Positions 41,019 to 50,891 are shown, numbered from the stretch's first letter. The stretch: DNA of 64,000 nucleotides from Ewingella allii (GCF_044430645.1 NZ_JAWUDN010000006.1:1-64000), one strand, 5' to 3'. Numbers and translations are program-made. The notes: generated by a model from the letters alone, not told the origin.

Positions 41019-41627
41019 TCACGCCAACCACGGATTGTTCTGCAAATGCCTCTGCTGGAACTGGCGAATGTCGTCGCTGTAGCGCAGGGTATTGCCGATA
41101 GCATCGAGACCGTTGAGCAGTGACAGTTTACTCAGCTCATCAATAGTGAAATCAATCAGCTCGCCGTTGCTCAGGCTAATTTTCTGCTCAGGCAGGTCAA
41201 CGGTGATCTCATTGGTCTGCGGCTGTGCGACCCTTTCCGCGATTTTGGACCACTGCTCGGGCGAAAGTTGCACTGTCAGCACGCCGTTACGCTGGCAGTT
41301 GTCGAAGAAGATCCCGGCGAAGGTGGTGCCAATCAGCGCCCGAATGCCCAGCTGTTTTAGCCCCCACACCGCGTGCTCGCGGCTTGAGCCACAGCCAAAG
41401 TTTGGCCCAACTACCAGAAACTTGGCCGACTGCCACTCCGGCTGATTGAGAATAAACGCCGGGTCCGGCGCGCCGTCGGTTAAAAAGCGCAAATCAAAGA
41501 ACACGCCTTTATCCAGGCCATTGCGGTCAATGCCCTTCAGAAACTGCTTTGGCATGATCACGTCAGTATCGACGTTGGCCGCAGTTAGCGGGGCGGCAAT
41601 GGCGGTTAATACGTTAAAAGCTTGCAT
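41019..41627 (-). CDS. leuD: 3-isopropylmalate dehydratase small subunit (LeuD-like)
   Basis: The small, swivelling subunit of an isopropylmalate isomerase-type aconitase, 202 residues. It carries VDTDVIMPKQFLKG near residues 20-33 and the substrate-loop motif FGCGSSREHAVWGLK near 77-91. It partners with the LeuC-like protein encoded just upstream. The pair is not with leuAB as in the usual leuABCD operon, and its sequence seems more distant from E. coli LeuD than expected for a single housekeeping copy. A second, paralogous leuCD set with a possibly different hydroxyacid substrate is inferred. Confidence 0.85.
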   Translation of the reverse strand: MQAFNVLTAIAAPLTAANVDTDVIMPKQFLKGIDRNGLDKGVFFDLRFLTDGAPDPAFILNQPEWQSAKFLVVGPNFGCGSSREHAVWGLKQLGIRALIGTTFAGIFFDNCQRNGVLTVQLSPEQWSKIAERVAQPQTNEITVDLPEQKISLSNGELIDFTIDELSKLSLLNGLDAIGNTLRYSDDIRQFQQRHLQNNPWLA

Positions 41628-41637
41628 GGTTCTCTCC

Positions 41638-43047
41638 TCACTGGTCGCGAACGTCGGTCAGATGGCCGCGAATGGCGGCGGCGGCGACCATCGCCGGGCT
41701 CATCAGATGGGTACGGGCTCCGGCACCCTGACGACCTTCAAAGTTACGGTTGGTGCTCGACGCGCAGCGATCGCCCGGTGACAGCACGTCGTCGTTCATC
41801 GCCAGACACATTGAGCAGCCTGACTGGCGCCACTCGAAACCGGCCTGAATAAAGATCTCGGCCAAGCCTTCTGCTTCGGCCTGCGCCCGCACTTGGCTAG
41901 AGCCGGGGACAATCATTGCCCGCACTGTCGCTGCCACGCTTTTACCGCGAACCACCTCCGCCGCCGCGCGCAAATCTTCAATACGCGCATTGGTACAGGA
42001 GCCTATAAAGGCGTGGCTGATATTGATGCTATTCAGCGGCTGACCGGCGCGCAGGCCCATGTAGTTCAGGGCGCGCTGCAAATCCTTGCGACGAGAAGCA
42101 TCCGGCTCGGCTGACGGGTCCGGCACTTGGCCGTTAATCGCTAAGGCCTGATCCGGACTGGTTCCCCAGCTCACCATCGGGGCAATCTCAGCGGCGCTGA
42201 GTTCCACTTCGCGGTCAAACACGGCGTCGGCGTCGCTGTGTAACTCTTTCTTCCACAGGGCAACGGCGTCGAGCCACTGCTGGCCTTTCGGCGCGCGCGG
42301 TTTGTCTTTCAAATACTCGAAGACCTTTTCGTCCGGTGCCATAAATGCGCCACGCGCTCCGGCCTCGACCGCCATATTGCAGATGGTCATCCGCCCCTCG
42401 ACACTGAGCATGTCGATGCCTTCGCCGCAGAACTCAATGGCGTAGCCGGTCGCACCCGCCGCGCCGATTTTCGCCACCAGCGCCATCACCACGTCTTTGG
42501 CGGTAATGCCGTTTGCCAGCCTGCCGTTCACCGTCACGCGCAGGGTTTTCAGCTTTTTGTACACCAAGGTTTGGGTCGCCAGCAGGTGTTCAATTTCGGA
42601 TGTGCCGATGCCGAAACCAAACGCGCCCAGCGCGCCGTAGGTGGTGGTGTGGCTGTCTCCGGCGGCGATAACCATACCCGGTAAGATAAAGCCCTGTTCA
42701 GGCGCCACCACGTGCTCAATGCCCTGACGTTTGTCTAAAATATCAAACAGCTCAATGCCAAACTCTTGGCAGTTTTCCGCCAAATAGGAAACCTGCCGCG
42801 CTCCGCCCGCGTCCGGCATTTGGCGGGTACGCACTGGCGCAGTTGGGTTGACGTGGTCAACTACCGCGAGGGACGTCTCAGGCCGCCACACGCGGCGTCC
42901 GGCGTCGCGCAGCCCGCTAAAGGCCTGCGGGCTGGTGTACTCGTTAATTACCTGACGGTCGATGTAAAGCAGCACGTGGCCTTTGTCATCCAGCGTGCGC
43001 ACGCTGTGACTGTCGATATGCTTTTCATATAGCGTTCTTGGTTTCAT
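41638..43047 (-). CDS. leuC: 3-isopropylmalate dehydratase large subunit (LeuC-like)
   Basis: The iron-sulfur subunit, 469 residues (E. coli 466). [4Fe-4S] ligands lie in FIGSCTNARIEDL near 348 and GCSMCLAMNDD near 410. The substrate motif GDSHTTTYGALGAFGFGIGTSE lies around 130-150. From memory it is clearly more diverged from E. coli LeuC than genuine enterobacterial orthologues are, which again points to a second copy. Ten nucleotides separate it from leuD. Upstream, divergently, lies a haloacetate-dehalogenase-like hydrolase, so the shared promoter region 43048-43234 may serve a catabolic unit. Confidence 0.87.
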   Translation of the reverse strand: MKPRTLYEKHIDSHSVRTLDDKGHVLLYIDRQVINEYTSPQAFSGLRDAGRRVWRPETSLAVVDHVNPTAPVRTRQMPDAGGARQVSYLAENCQEFGIELFDILDKRQGIEHVVAPEQGFILPGMVIAAGDSHTTTYGALGAFGFGIGTSEIEHLLATQTLVYKKLKTLRVTVNGRLANGITAKDVVMALVAKIGAAGATGYAIEFCGEGIDMLSVEGRMTICNMAVEAGARGAFMAPDEKVFEYLKDKPRAPKGQQWLDAVALWKKELHSDADAVFDREVELSAAEIAPMVSWGTSPDQALAINGQVPDPSAEPDASRRKDLQRALNYMGLRAGQPLNSINISHAFIGSCTNARIEDLRAAAEVVRGKSVAATVRAMIVPGSSQVRAQAEAEGLAEIFIQAGFEWRQSGCSMCLAMNDDVLSPGDRCASSTNRNFEGRQGAGARTHLMSPAMVAAAAIRGHLTDVRDQ

Positions 43048-43234
43048 TTTATTGTCCTGAGAAACTATTATTGCCCTGAGAAACTCAGTGGATAACCCAG
43101 CGTCGCAACTTCCAGGTGTCCGAGCAATGGCCTAAGCGTGGTGCTTCAAAACACGATCCGTGAATAGCCGATCTCCAGTTGTGAGCTTGTTGCCAACGGG
43201 GCAAAGACTAAGATGGGTAAAAAGGAGAAAACCC

Positions 43235-44113
43235 ATGCTTGAACATTTTACCCAAGGTCGGATTGCCGTTAATGGAACTGACATTGCCTATCGAATAGCC
43301 GGTCAAGGCGAACCCTTGCTACTGCTGCACGGACACCCGCAAACGCAGGCCATTTGGCATAAAGTCGCACCGTACCTGACTTCACAATACACAGTGGTAC
43401 TTGCCGATTTACGCGGCTACGGCGACAGTGGCAAACCTGAGCCGGACGCCGACCATTATCTCTACAGCAAGCGCGAAATGGCGCAGGATCAGTACGAGCT
43501 GATGCTGGCACTGGGCTTCAAGCAATTTAGCGTGATAGCCCATGACCGCGGCGCTCGCGTGGCGCACCGTCTGGCCCTCGACCACCCGCAGGCCGTAAAA
43601 CGCATGGTGCTGATGGATATCGCGCCGACGCTATCCATGTACCAGCAAACCAATGAAGAATTTGCTCGCGCCTACTGGCATTGGTTCTTCCTGATTCGCC
43701 CCGCGCCGCTTCCTGAAGCCTTAATCTCTCATGATGCTGACCTGTACCTGCGCAGCGTAATGGGTAGCCGCAGCGCCGGTATGCAGCCCTTCACCGACGA
43801 AGCATACGCAGATTATTTGCGCTGTCTGCAACTTGATGGCACGGCGCGCGGGATTTGCGAGGACTATCGAGCCTCGGCGTCGATTGACCTGCAACACGAC
43901 CAGATTGATCTCGAGGCGTCTCGCAAAGTGCAATGTCCGCTGTTGATCCTGTGGGGCGAGCAGGGCACCGTCGGCAAATGTTTTAAGCCGCTGGAGGAAT
44001 GGGCGAAGGTGGCTGAACAGGTAACAGGCGAGGCGCTGCCCTGTGGACACTACATTGCAGAAGAACAGCCGGAGCTTCTGCTGAAGAAGGTTTTGCCTTT
44101 CTTGCGCCAATAA
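43235..44113 (+). CDS. Haloacetate-dehalogenase-like alpha/beta hydrolase
   Basis: An alpha/beta hydrolase of 292 residues of the fluoroacetate/haloacetate dehalogenase group. The oxyanion motif is LLLLHGHPQTQAIW near residues 28-41. The nucleophile is Asp104 in VIAHDRGARVAHR, with the next Arg residues binding the carboxylate. The catalytic His is near 271 in PCGHYIAEEQPE. Asp, not Ser, as nucleophile supports dehalogenase or epoxide-hydrolase chemistry. The start at 43235 has AAAGGAG 7 nt upstream, and an upstream in-frame ATG lacks a ribosome site. It is divergent from leuCD. Natural substrate unknown. Confidence 0.87.
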   Translation: MLEHFTQGRIAVNGTDIAYRIAGQGEPLLLLHGHPQTQAIWHKVAPYLTSQYTVVLADLRGYGDSGKPEPDADHYLYSKREMAQDQYELMLALGFKQFSVIAHDRGARVAHRLALDHPQAVKRMVLMDIAPTLSMYQQTNEEFARAYWHWFFLIRPAPLPEALISHDADLYLRSVMGSRSAGMQPFTDEAYADYLRCLQLDGTARGICEDYRASASIDLQHDQIDLEASRKVQCPLLILWGEQGTVGKCFKPLEEWAKVAEQVTGEALPCGHYIAEEQPELLLKKVLPFLRQ

Positions 44114-44138
44114 ACGGAGCAGGTTTTTGGATAGCCAA

Positions 44139-44165
44139 CAAAAAACCCGCCGAGGCGGGTTTTTA
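44139..44165. terminator. Bidirectional terminator
   Basis: The stem ACCCGC / GCGGGT has A5 before and T5 after, between the convergent hydrolase and betT genes. Confidence 0.9.
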
Positions 44166-44192
44166 TTATCGTACTAACTGAGCGATTGAGAA

Positions 44193-46250
44193 TTAAATCG
44201 TCTGCTCAGGGAAGGTCAGGGTGTTGCCCGGCGCTTCGCGATTAATGTGCAGGAAGTTCAGATGACGTTCGTACTGATCCAGAATGTCATTGATCACCTG
44301 ATGCTTGGTGAAGTCCATCAGGTCATTACCCTGCGTACCTTCCAGCAGGAAGGTTTCCAGACGGTAGTAGTGCGATTTACCCGCACGAGCGCGATAGGTA
44401 AACGCCGGAACGGCATAGCGCACAGGCCAGATCTGATAGACAAAGTTCTGCTCTTCGCCCAGCGCCACGATAAGCTCAAGATGGTTGATTTTCTCATCGT
44501 CCTCCGGCTCATGCTCGCTGAACTCGACTTTGGCACCGCGCAGCTCCAGCTCTTGCGCCACGTCCAGCATTGCCGGACGGCAGACGTTATCCATCATTTT
44601 CTGCGTATGGGTGGTACCCGGATAGTTCATCACGCGTGATAAACGCTGTTTCCAGTTAAGCACCGCGTCGCCGCCGCTGACCGCAATCGGGGCCAGAGAC
44701 TGCTGGGTACTGGCGCGGCGATAATCTTCCAGCCGCAGCGATTTATACAAACCGGCCATGATGAAGAAGATAACGAAGCTAAACGGCAAACCCATGATAA
44801 CCGTGGCGTTTTGCAGCGCTGAGACGCCGTCGGTCATCAACATACCTAACGTTAACACGCCGATGGTGACTGACCAGAAAATGCGTAACCAGTTCGGGGC
44901 ATCGTTGTTGATGTCCGCCAGCTTCGAGGTGAAGTTACCCAGCACCAGAGAGCCGGAATCCGCCGACGTCACGTAGAACAACAGGCCGGTAATGGTTGCA
45001 ACCGAAGCACTCAGGGTAAAGCCCGGATACTGCGCCAGCAGGCTGTAAACGCCGCGCTCAGGGTGGGCGATCACTTCATTGGCGAAGCCCAGATTACCGT
45101 GAATGATTTGGTACAGCGCGCTGTTACCGAAAATCGACAACCACAGCAGGGTAAACACAAACGGAATGATCAAGGTACCCAGCACGAACTCACGGATGGT
45201 ACGGCCGCGTGAGATACGCGCCAGGAACAGGCCTACAAACGGCGACCAGGCAACCCACCATGCCCAGAAGAACAGCGTCCAGCTATTCATCCACTGGGTT
45301 GGACGGTCAAAGGCAAAGGTGTTGAGGGTCATGCCCATAAAGCGGTTGATGTAATCGCCAATGTTGAGTACCAGCGCGTTAAGCAAGAATTCGGTATTAC
45401 CGAAGAACAACAGGAACAGGATCAGACCCAGCGCCAGCAGCACGTTCAGCTCGGAAAGAATTCGAATACCTTTGTTCACGCCAGAGGTCACAGAGACTGT
45501 CGCCATAATCACCGACAGCAGGATAAGCGAGGCCTGCACCGTCAGGTTTTCCGGGATTTTGAACAGCACGTTGAGGCCATAGTTCAGCTGCACCACGCCG
45601 ATACCCAGCGTGGTGGCGATACCAAAGATGGTGCCGACCACCGCCGCGATGTCAACGCTGTGGCCGATGGGACCATTAATGCGCTTGCCGAAGATTGGAT
45701 ATAGCGCAGAACGAATGGTCAGCGGCAGGTTGTAGCGATAACTAAAGTAAGCCAGCGCGATGCCCATCAGCGCGTACATTGACCAGCCGGTCAGGCCGTA
45801 GTGGAACAGCGTCCAGGTCATCGCCTGACGCGCAGCTTCCAGCGTCTGGCCCTGACCTTCCGGCGGCAACATATATTGCGTTACCGGCTCGGCCACGGAG
45901 AAGAACATCAGGTCGATGCCTATCCCGGCGGCGAACAGCATCGCAGCCCAACTCATCATGCTGAATTCGGGTTTGGATTGTTCAGGGCCGAGTTTAATCG
46001 AGCCGAAGCGCGAACAGGCAATGAACACTACAAACACGATGTACAGCGTAGCAGCCAGCATGTAATACCAGCCGAAAGTTGCTGATACCCAATTCAGTGC
46101 ACTACTGAGCCATTTCCCCGACAGTTCGGTATAAAAAATAGACATCAGCGTGAAGGCTAAAATTAAACCGGCGGACGTGAAAAACACCACGCCGTTCAAT
46201 TTATCCCGTGGTTTCTCGGACAGTTTATCCGTCGTATCGACAGCAGCCAT
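44193..46250 (-). CDS. betT: Choline BCCT transporter BetT
   Basis: A proton-driven choline importer of 685 residues (E. coli BetT 677) of the BCCT family, with twelve transmembrane helices. The family signature WTLFFWAWWVAWSPFVGLFLARISRGR lies near residues 318-344, and the long cytoplasmic C-terminus (about 180 residues) is the osmosensing tail of BetT. It supplies choline for the BetA/BetB pathway. It is divergent from betIBA, with the BetI operator between them, exactly as in E. coli. Confidence 0.96.
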   Translation of the reverse strand: MAAVDTTDKLSEKPRDKLNGVVFFTSAGLILAFTLMSIFYTELSGKWLSSALNWVSATFGWYYMLAATLYIVFVVFIACSRFGSIKLGPEQSKPEFSMMSWAAMLFAAGIGIDLMFFSVAEPVTQYMLPPEGQGQTLEAARQAMTWTLFHYGLTGWSMYALMGIALAYFSYRYNLPLTIRSALYPIFGKRINGPIGHSVDIAAVVGTIFGIATTLGIGVVQLNYGLNVLFKIPENLTVQASLILLSVIMATVSVTSGVNKGIRILSELNVLLALGLILFLLFFGNTEFLLNALVLNIGDYINRFMGMTLNTFAFDRPTQWMNSWTLFFWAWWVAWSPFVGLFLARISRGRTIREFVLGTLIIPFVFTLLWLSIFGNSALYQIIHGNLGFANEVIAHPERGVYSLLAQYPGFTLSASVATITGLLFYVTSADSGSLVLGNFTSKLADINNDAPNWLRIFWSVTIGVLTLGMLMTDGVSALQNATVIMGLPFSFVIFFIMAGLYKSLRLEDYRRASTQQSLAPIAVSGGDAVLNWKQRLSRVMNYPGTTHTQKMMDNVCRPAMLDVAQELELRGAKVEFSEHEPEDDEKINHLELIVALGEEQNFVYQIWPVRYAVPAFTYRARAGKSHYYRLETFLLEGTQGNDLMDFTKHQVINDILDQYERHLNFLHINREAPGNTLTFPEQTI

Positions 46251-46367
46251 CGTTTCCCCTGTTAGGTTATTAATTAACTTATTTTCAGATAGTTAGCAGG
46301 TTACTTCATCCATTTATAATGCATTTCTCATACAAATTACTAACGTATTGGTAATAAAATATATGCA

Positions 46368-46393
46368 TTTTTGATTGAACGTTCAATCAAAAA
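46368..46393. promoter_or_regulatory. BetI operator between betT and betIBA
   Basis: A perfect 26-bp palindrome: half-site TTTTTGATTGAAC followed by its exact complement. It lies about 94 nt before betI and 118 nt before betT. TetR-type BetI is known to bind a site centred on such a sequence in the E. coli bet promoter, and choline relieves repression. Confidence 0.85.
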
Positions 46394-46486
46394 AAAGTTA
46401 AATAGAGTCAGCAACAAGGTTAAGAACGTCCGAAATCATGGTTAAAAAATAGGTTTCGGAAGACCGATTTTTCAGGAGTTGTACCC

Positions 46487-47086
46487 ATGCCCAAAGTAGG
46501 AATGCAGCCAATTAGACGGCAGCAATTGATTGAGGCAACGCTGGCAGCAGTGAACGAAGTGGGGATGCATGAAGCATCGATTTCGCAAATTGCCCGCCGC
46601 GCTGGCGTGTCCAACGGCATCATCAGTCACTATTTCCGTGACAAGAATGGTTTGCTGGAAGCCACCATGCGTTATTTGCTCAGTCATTTGGGGGAAGGGG
46701 TGCAGGCGCGACTGGCGCAGCTGGATGACGATGCACCAACAGCACGTTTGCACGCAATTGCTCAGGCCAACTTCGACGACAGCCAGACCAATGGCGCGGC
46801 GATGAAAACCTGGCTGGCTTTTTGGGCCAGCAGCATGCATCACCCGCAGTTGCACCGCCTACAGCAAGTGAACAGTCGCCGACTCTATTCAAATTTATGT
46901 TCTGAGTTTAGGCGGTTTTTACCTAAAGACGCGGCGCGCGTTGCCGCGAAAGGTATGGCCGGATTAATCGACGGCCTGTGGTTGCGGTCCGCCCTGAGTG
47001 GCAAGCCGTTTAACCGCGAAGAAGCGCTACAAATTACTTATCGCTTCATTGAATCACAAATTTCGGCCCCCGAGCCGAAGGCCTAA
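46487..47086 (+). CDS. betI: Choline-responsive repressor BetI
   Basis: A TetR-family repressor of 199 residues (E. coli 195). The helix-turn-helix is ISQIARRAGVSNGIISHYFRDK near residues 29-50, preceded by RRQQLIEATLAAVNEVG. It should repress both betT and betIBA until choline binds. A CAGGAG ribosome site lies 8 nt upstream. It is 33 nt before betB. Confidence 0.96.
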   Translation: MPKVGMQPIRRQQLIEATLAAVNEVGMHEASISQIARRAGVSNGIISHYFRDKNGLLEATMRYLLSHLGEGVQARLAQLDDDAPTARLHAIAQANFDDSQTNGAAMKTWLAFWASSMHHPQLHRLQQVNSRRLYSNLCSEFRRFLPKDAARVAAKGMAGLIDGLWLRSALSGKPFNREEALQITYRFIESQISAPEPKA

Positions 47087-47119
47087 ATTCAGACCGCACT
47101 GACCGAGGAGAAGTTAATT

Positions 47120-48592
47120 ATGTCCCGCTACGGCACACAAAAACTGTATATCGATGGACGCTATCAGGAAAGCACCGGCAACGAGACGTTTGACGCCATC
47201 AACCCGGCCAATGGCGAAGTCATTGCCACCTTGCCAAACGCGACTGCCGAAGACGTCAATCTGGCGGTAAACGCGGCCATCAAAGGCCAGAAAGAGTGGG
47301 CGGCAATGACCGCGATGCAGCGTTCGCGCATTTTACGCCGCGCAGTGGATATTCTGCGCGAGCGCAATGACGAGCTGGCTGCTATCGAAACCGCAGACAC
47401 CGGAAAGCCGCTGTCTGAAACCACCGCCGTGGATATCGTCACCGGCGCTGACGTGCTGGAATATTACGCCGGGCTTATCCCTGCGCTCGAAGGCCAGCAG
47501 ATCCCTCTGCGCGACTCTTCCTTCGTCTACACCCGCCGCGAGCCGCTGGGCGTAGTGGCAGGCATTGGCGCATGGAACTACCCGATTCAAATCGCACTGT
47601 GGAAGTCTGCTCCGGCGCTGGCTGCGGGTAACGCGATGATTTTCAAACCTAGCGAAGTGACTTCGCTCACCGCGCTGAAACTGGCTGAAATCTTCACCGA
47701 AGCAGGCGTGCCGAATGGCGTGTTTAACGTGGTAACGGGCAGCGGCGCGAGCGTCGGCCAGGCCCTGACCGATCATCCGCACATCGCGAAAGTCTCCTTC
47801 ACCGGCGGCGTAGCGACCGGCAAGAAAGTGATGGCCAGCGCATCGGCCTCCACGCTGAAAGACGTGACCATGGAGCTGGGGGGTAAATCTCCGCTGATCA
47901 TCTTCCCAGACGCTGATCTCGATAAAGCCGCAGATATCGCCATGATGGCGAACTTCTACAGCTCAGGTCAGGTATGCACCAACGGCACCCGCGTGTTTGT
48001 GCCAGCAGCCCGCAAAGCTGAGTTTGAAGCCAAAATTCTGGAGCGCGTTCAGCGCATCCGTCTCGGCGACCCGACTGACGAAAACGTCAACTTCGGTCCA
48101 CTGGTCAGCTTCGCGCACATGGAATCCGTGCTGCGCTACATCGAAAGCGGCAAAAGCGAAGGCGCGCGTCTGTTAGCGGGCGGCGAGCGCATCATCATCG
48201 GCGATTACGCCAAGGGCGCTTACGTCGCACCGACGGTATTCACCGACTGTAAAGACGACATGAAAATCGTCCGCGAAGAGATCTTCGGGCCGGTAATGAG
48301 CATTTTGTCTTACGAGAGCGAAGAAGAAGTGGTGCGCCGCGCCAACGATACCGAATACGGTCTGGCCGCGGGCCTGGTGACACAGGACCTGAACACCGCA
48401 CACCGCGTTATCCACCAGTTGGAAGCCGGTATTTGCTGGATCAACACCTGGGGCGAGTCTGACGCCGCCATGCCAGTGGGGGGCTACAAGCACTCTGGCG
48501 TAGGCCGCGAAAACGGTGTGAGCACCCTTGAGCATTACACTCAGATTAAATCCGTGCAGGTTGAGCTGGGCGAATACAGTTCGGTCTTTTAA
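47120..48592 (+). CDS. betB: Betaine-aldehyde dehydrogenase
   Basis: An NAD(P)+-dependent aldehyde dehydrogenase of 490 residues (same as E. coli) that turns betaine aldehyde into glycine betaine, the osmoprotectant. The general-base Glu is in VTMELGGKSPL near residue 252. The catalytic Cys is in YSSGQVCTNGTRVFV near 286. The cofactor-binding motif SFTGGVATGKKV lies near 228. A GAGGAG site precedes the start. It lies 24 nt before betA. Confidence 0.97.
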   Translation: MSRYGTQKLYIDGRYQESTGNETFDAINPANGEVIATLPNATAEDVNLAVNAAIKGQKEWAAMTAMQRSRILRRAVDILRERNDELAAIETADTGKPLSETTAVDIVTGADVLEYYAGLIPALEGQQIPLRDSSFVYTRREPLGVVAGIGAWNYPIQIALWKSAPALAAGNAMIFKPSEVTSLTALKLAEIFTEAGVPNGVFNVVTGSGASVGQALTDHPHIAKVSFTGGVATGKKVMASASASTLKDVTMELGGKSPLIIFPDADLDKAADIAMMANFYSSGQVCTNGTRVFVPAARKAEFEAKILERVQRIRLGDPTDENVNFGPLVSFAHMESVLRYIESGKSEGARLLAGGERIIIGDYAKGAYVAPTVFTDCKDDMKIVREEIFGPVMSILSYESEEEVVRRANDTEYGLAAGLVTQDLNTAHRVIHQLEAGICWINTWGESDAAMPVGGYKHSGVGRENGVSTLEHYTQIKSVQVELGEYSSVF

Positions 48593-48616
48593 TCCGCCAC
48601 CGCATAGGAGAATTGA

Positions 48617-50302
48617 ATGGATTACGATTACATCATCATTGGTGCCGGTTCAGCCGGCAACGTATTAGCGACCCGTTTAACCGAAGACAGCAGCGTCAAC
48701 GTGCTGCTGCTGGAGGCGGGCGGCCCAGATTATCGTCTTGATTTCCGCACGCAGATGCCTGCGGCGCTGGCTTTCCCGCTACAGGGGAAGCGTTACAACT
48801 GGGCCTACGAAACTGACCCAGAGCCATTTATGAACAACCGCCGCATGGAGTGTGGCCGTGGTAAAGGGCTGGGCGGCTCGTCGCTGATTAACGGTATGTG
48901 CTACATCCGTGGTAACGCGATGGACTTCGACAACTGGGCGAAAGCGCCGGGTCTGGAAGACTGGAGCTACCTCGACTGCCTGCCGTACTTCCGCAAAGCA
49001 GAAACCCGCGATATCGGGCCGAATGATTTCCACGGCGGCGATGGTCCGGTGAGCGTTGCGACGCCAAAAAATGGCAATAATCCGCTGTTCCACGCCATGA
49101 TTGAAGCTGGCGTGCAGGCCGGTTATCCGCGCACTGACGATTTGAACGGCCACCAGCAGGAAGGCTTCGGCCCGATGGATCGCACAGTGACGCCAAAAGG
49201 CCGCCGCGCCAGTACCGCGCGTGGTTATTTGGATCAGGCGAAATCGCGCGCTAACCTGACGATTGTCACTCATGCGATGACCGACAAGATTTTATTTGAA
49301 GGCAAGCGCGCCGTGGGCGTGAGTTACTTCAAAGGCGACGAGTACAATGCCAAAACGGCGAAAGCCAAACGCGAAGTGCTGCTGTGCGGCGGGGCGATTG
49401 CTTCTCCACAGATTCTGCAACGCTCAGGCGTCGGCCCGTCCGAACTGTTAAATAGTCTGGATATTCCCGTGGTGCATGACTTGCCGGGCGTTGGCGAGAA
49501 CTTGCAGGACCATCTGGAAATGTACTTGCAGTACAGCTGTACTCAGCCGGTGTCACTCTATCCGGCGCTACAATGGTTCAACCAGCCGAAAATCGGTGCC
49601 GAGTGGCTGTTCAACGGCACTGGCGTGGGTGCCAGCAACCAGTTCGAGGCCGGCGGCTTTATCCGCAGCCGCGAAGAGTTTGAGTGGCCGAACATTCAGT
49701 ATCACTTCCTGCCGGTTGCCATTAACTACAACGGCAGCAACGCGGTGAACGAGCACGGCTTCCAGGCTCACGTTGGCTCAATGCGCTCGCCAAGTCGCGG
49801 CCGCGTGCAGGTGAAGTCGAAAGATCCGCGCCAGCACCCGAGCATTCTGTTCAACTACATGTCGAGCGAGCAGGATTGGCACGAGTTCCGCGATGCGATC
49901 CGTATCACCCGTGAGATCATGGCCCAGCCAGCGCTGGACCCATACCGTGGCCGAGAAATCAGTCCGGGCGCAGATGTTCAGACCGACGAGCAGCTCGACG
50001 CCTTTATCCGTGAACATGCTGAGACGGCGTTCCACCCGTCTTGTTCATGCAAAATGGGTAGCGACGAGATGGCCGTGGTAGACGGGCAGGGGCGCGTGCA
50101 CGGGATGCAAGGCCTGCGCGTGGTGGATGCGTCAATCATGCCGCAAATCATCACTGGTAACCTGAATGCGACCACCATCATGATCGCCGAGAAAATCGCC
50201 GACAAGATCCGTGGACGCGAAGCCTTACCGAAGAGCACGGCGGATTATTATCAGGCCAACGGCGCGCCGGTAAGAAAAGAAGCGGCTAAACCATTACTCT
50301 GA
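48617..50302 (+). CDS. betA: Choline dehydrogenase
   Basis: A membrane-associated GMC-family flavoprotein of 561 residues that oxidises choline to betaine aldehyde and can continue to betaine. The FAD motif YIIIGAGSAGNVLATRL opens the protein (residues 5-21). GMC signature 1 is GRGKGLGGSSLINGMCYIRG near 77-96 and signature 2 is GAIASPQILQRSGVG near 257-271. The catalytic His lies in FHPSCSCKMG near 473. It is the last gene of betIBA and is followed by a strong terminator. Confidence 0.97.
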   Translation: MDYDYIIIGAGSAGNVLATRLTEDSSVNVLLLEAGGPDYRLDFRTQMPAALAFPLQGKRYNWAYETDPEPFMNNRRMECGRGKGLGGSSLINGMCYIRGNAMDFDNWAKAPGLEDWSYLDCLPYFRKAETRDIGPNDFHGGDGPVSVATPKNGNNPLFHAMIEAGVQAGYPRTDDLNGHQQEGFGPMDRTVTPKGRRASTARGYLDQAKSRANLTIVTHAMTDKILFEGKRAVGVSYFKGDEYNAKTAKAKREVLLCGGAIASPQILQRSGVGPSELLNSLDIPVVHDLPGVGENLQDHLEMYLQYSCTQPVSLYPALQWFNQPKIGAEWLFNGTGVGASNQFEAGGFIRSREEFEWPNIQYHFLPVAINYNGSNAVNEHGFQAHVGSMRSPSRGRVQVKSKDPRQHPSILFNYMSSEQDWHEFRDAIRITREIMAQPALDPYRGREISPGADVQTDEQLDAFIREHAETAFHPSCSCKMGSDEMAVVDGQGRVHGMQGLRVVDASIMPQIITGNLNATTIMIAEKIADKIRGREALPKSTADYYQANGAPVRKEAAKPLL

Positions 50303-50336
50303 TAAATAGCTAGACTGTCTTTATCGTCTGGACATG

Positions 50337-50374
50337 ATAAAAAGAGATAATCTTCGGGTTATCTCTTTTTTTTT
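50337..50374 (+). terminator. Rho-independent terminator of betIBA
   Basis: The stem AAAGAGATAA / TTATCTCTTT with loop TCTTCGGG is followed by T-rich sequence. It covers a possible upstream start of the next gene, which supports the later start at 50409. Confidence 0.92.
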
Positions 50375-50408
50375 GGCTACGGCACTGTGCGGCAGGAGCG
50401 GGAATTTT

Positions 50409-50891
50409 ATGACGGATTCAAACAAGGACATTCTTTGGCAGGATGTACACCACAGTAAACTCAATGTCGGCCAGCTTTACGCCATTCTGGCCCTGCGCAG
50501 CGACGTGTTTGTGGTGGAGCAAAACTGTATTTATCAAGATATTGATGGCCGCGATTTGGTGGGCGAAAACCGCCACATCATTGGCTGGCAAAACGGCCAG
50601 CCGGTGGCATATCTGCGCATCCTCGACCTGGACGGCGAAGTGGCTATCGGCCGCGTGATCATCGCCCCTGCCGCCCGAGGCCTGAAGCTCGGTTATCAGC
50701 TAATGGAAAGGGCGCTGCAATCCTGTAAGAAGCACTGGCACGACGCCGACGTTATCCTCTCCGCGCAGGCCCATTTGCAGAAATTCTACGGCAGTTTCGG
50801 GTTTGTGGCTTACACGGATATTTATGATGAGGATGGGATCCCGCATATAAGTATGAGGTTAAAGGGGGGCGGCCTGAGCGGTGAACTTTAA
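50409..50891 (+). CDS. ElaA-like GNAT acetyltransferase
   Basis: A GNAT protein of 160 residues similar to E. coli ElaA (153). The ElaA signature LRSDVFVVEQNCIYQDIDGRD lies near residues 29-49. The acetyl-CoA loop is IGRVIIAPAARGLKLGYQLM near 78-97, and the closing FYGSFGFVAYTDIYDEDGIPH fits as well. The substrate is unknown. The ATG at 50409 has AGGAG 10 nt upstream; the open frame begins earlier but runs through the betA terminator. Repeat R4 starts right after its stop codon. Confidence 0.9.
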   Translation: MTDSNKDILWQDVHHSKLNVGQLYAILALRSDVFVVEQNCIYQDIDGRDLVGENRHIIGWQNGQPVAYLRILDLDGEVAIGRVIIAPAARGLKLGYQLMERALQSCKKHWHDADVILSAQAHLQKFYGSFGFVAYTDIYDEDGIPHISMRLKGGGLSGEL

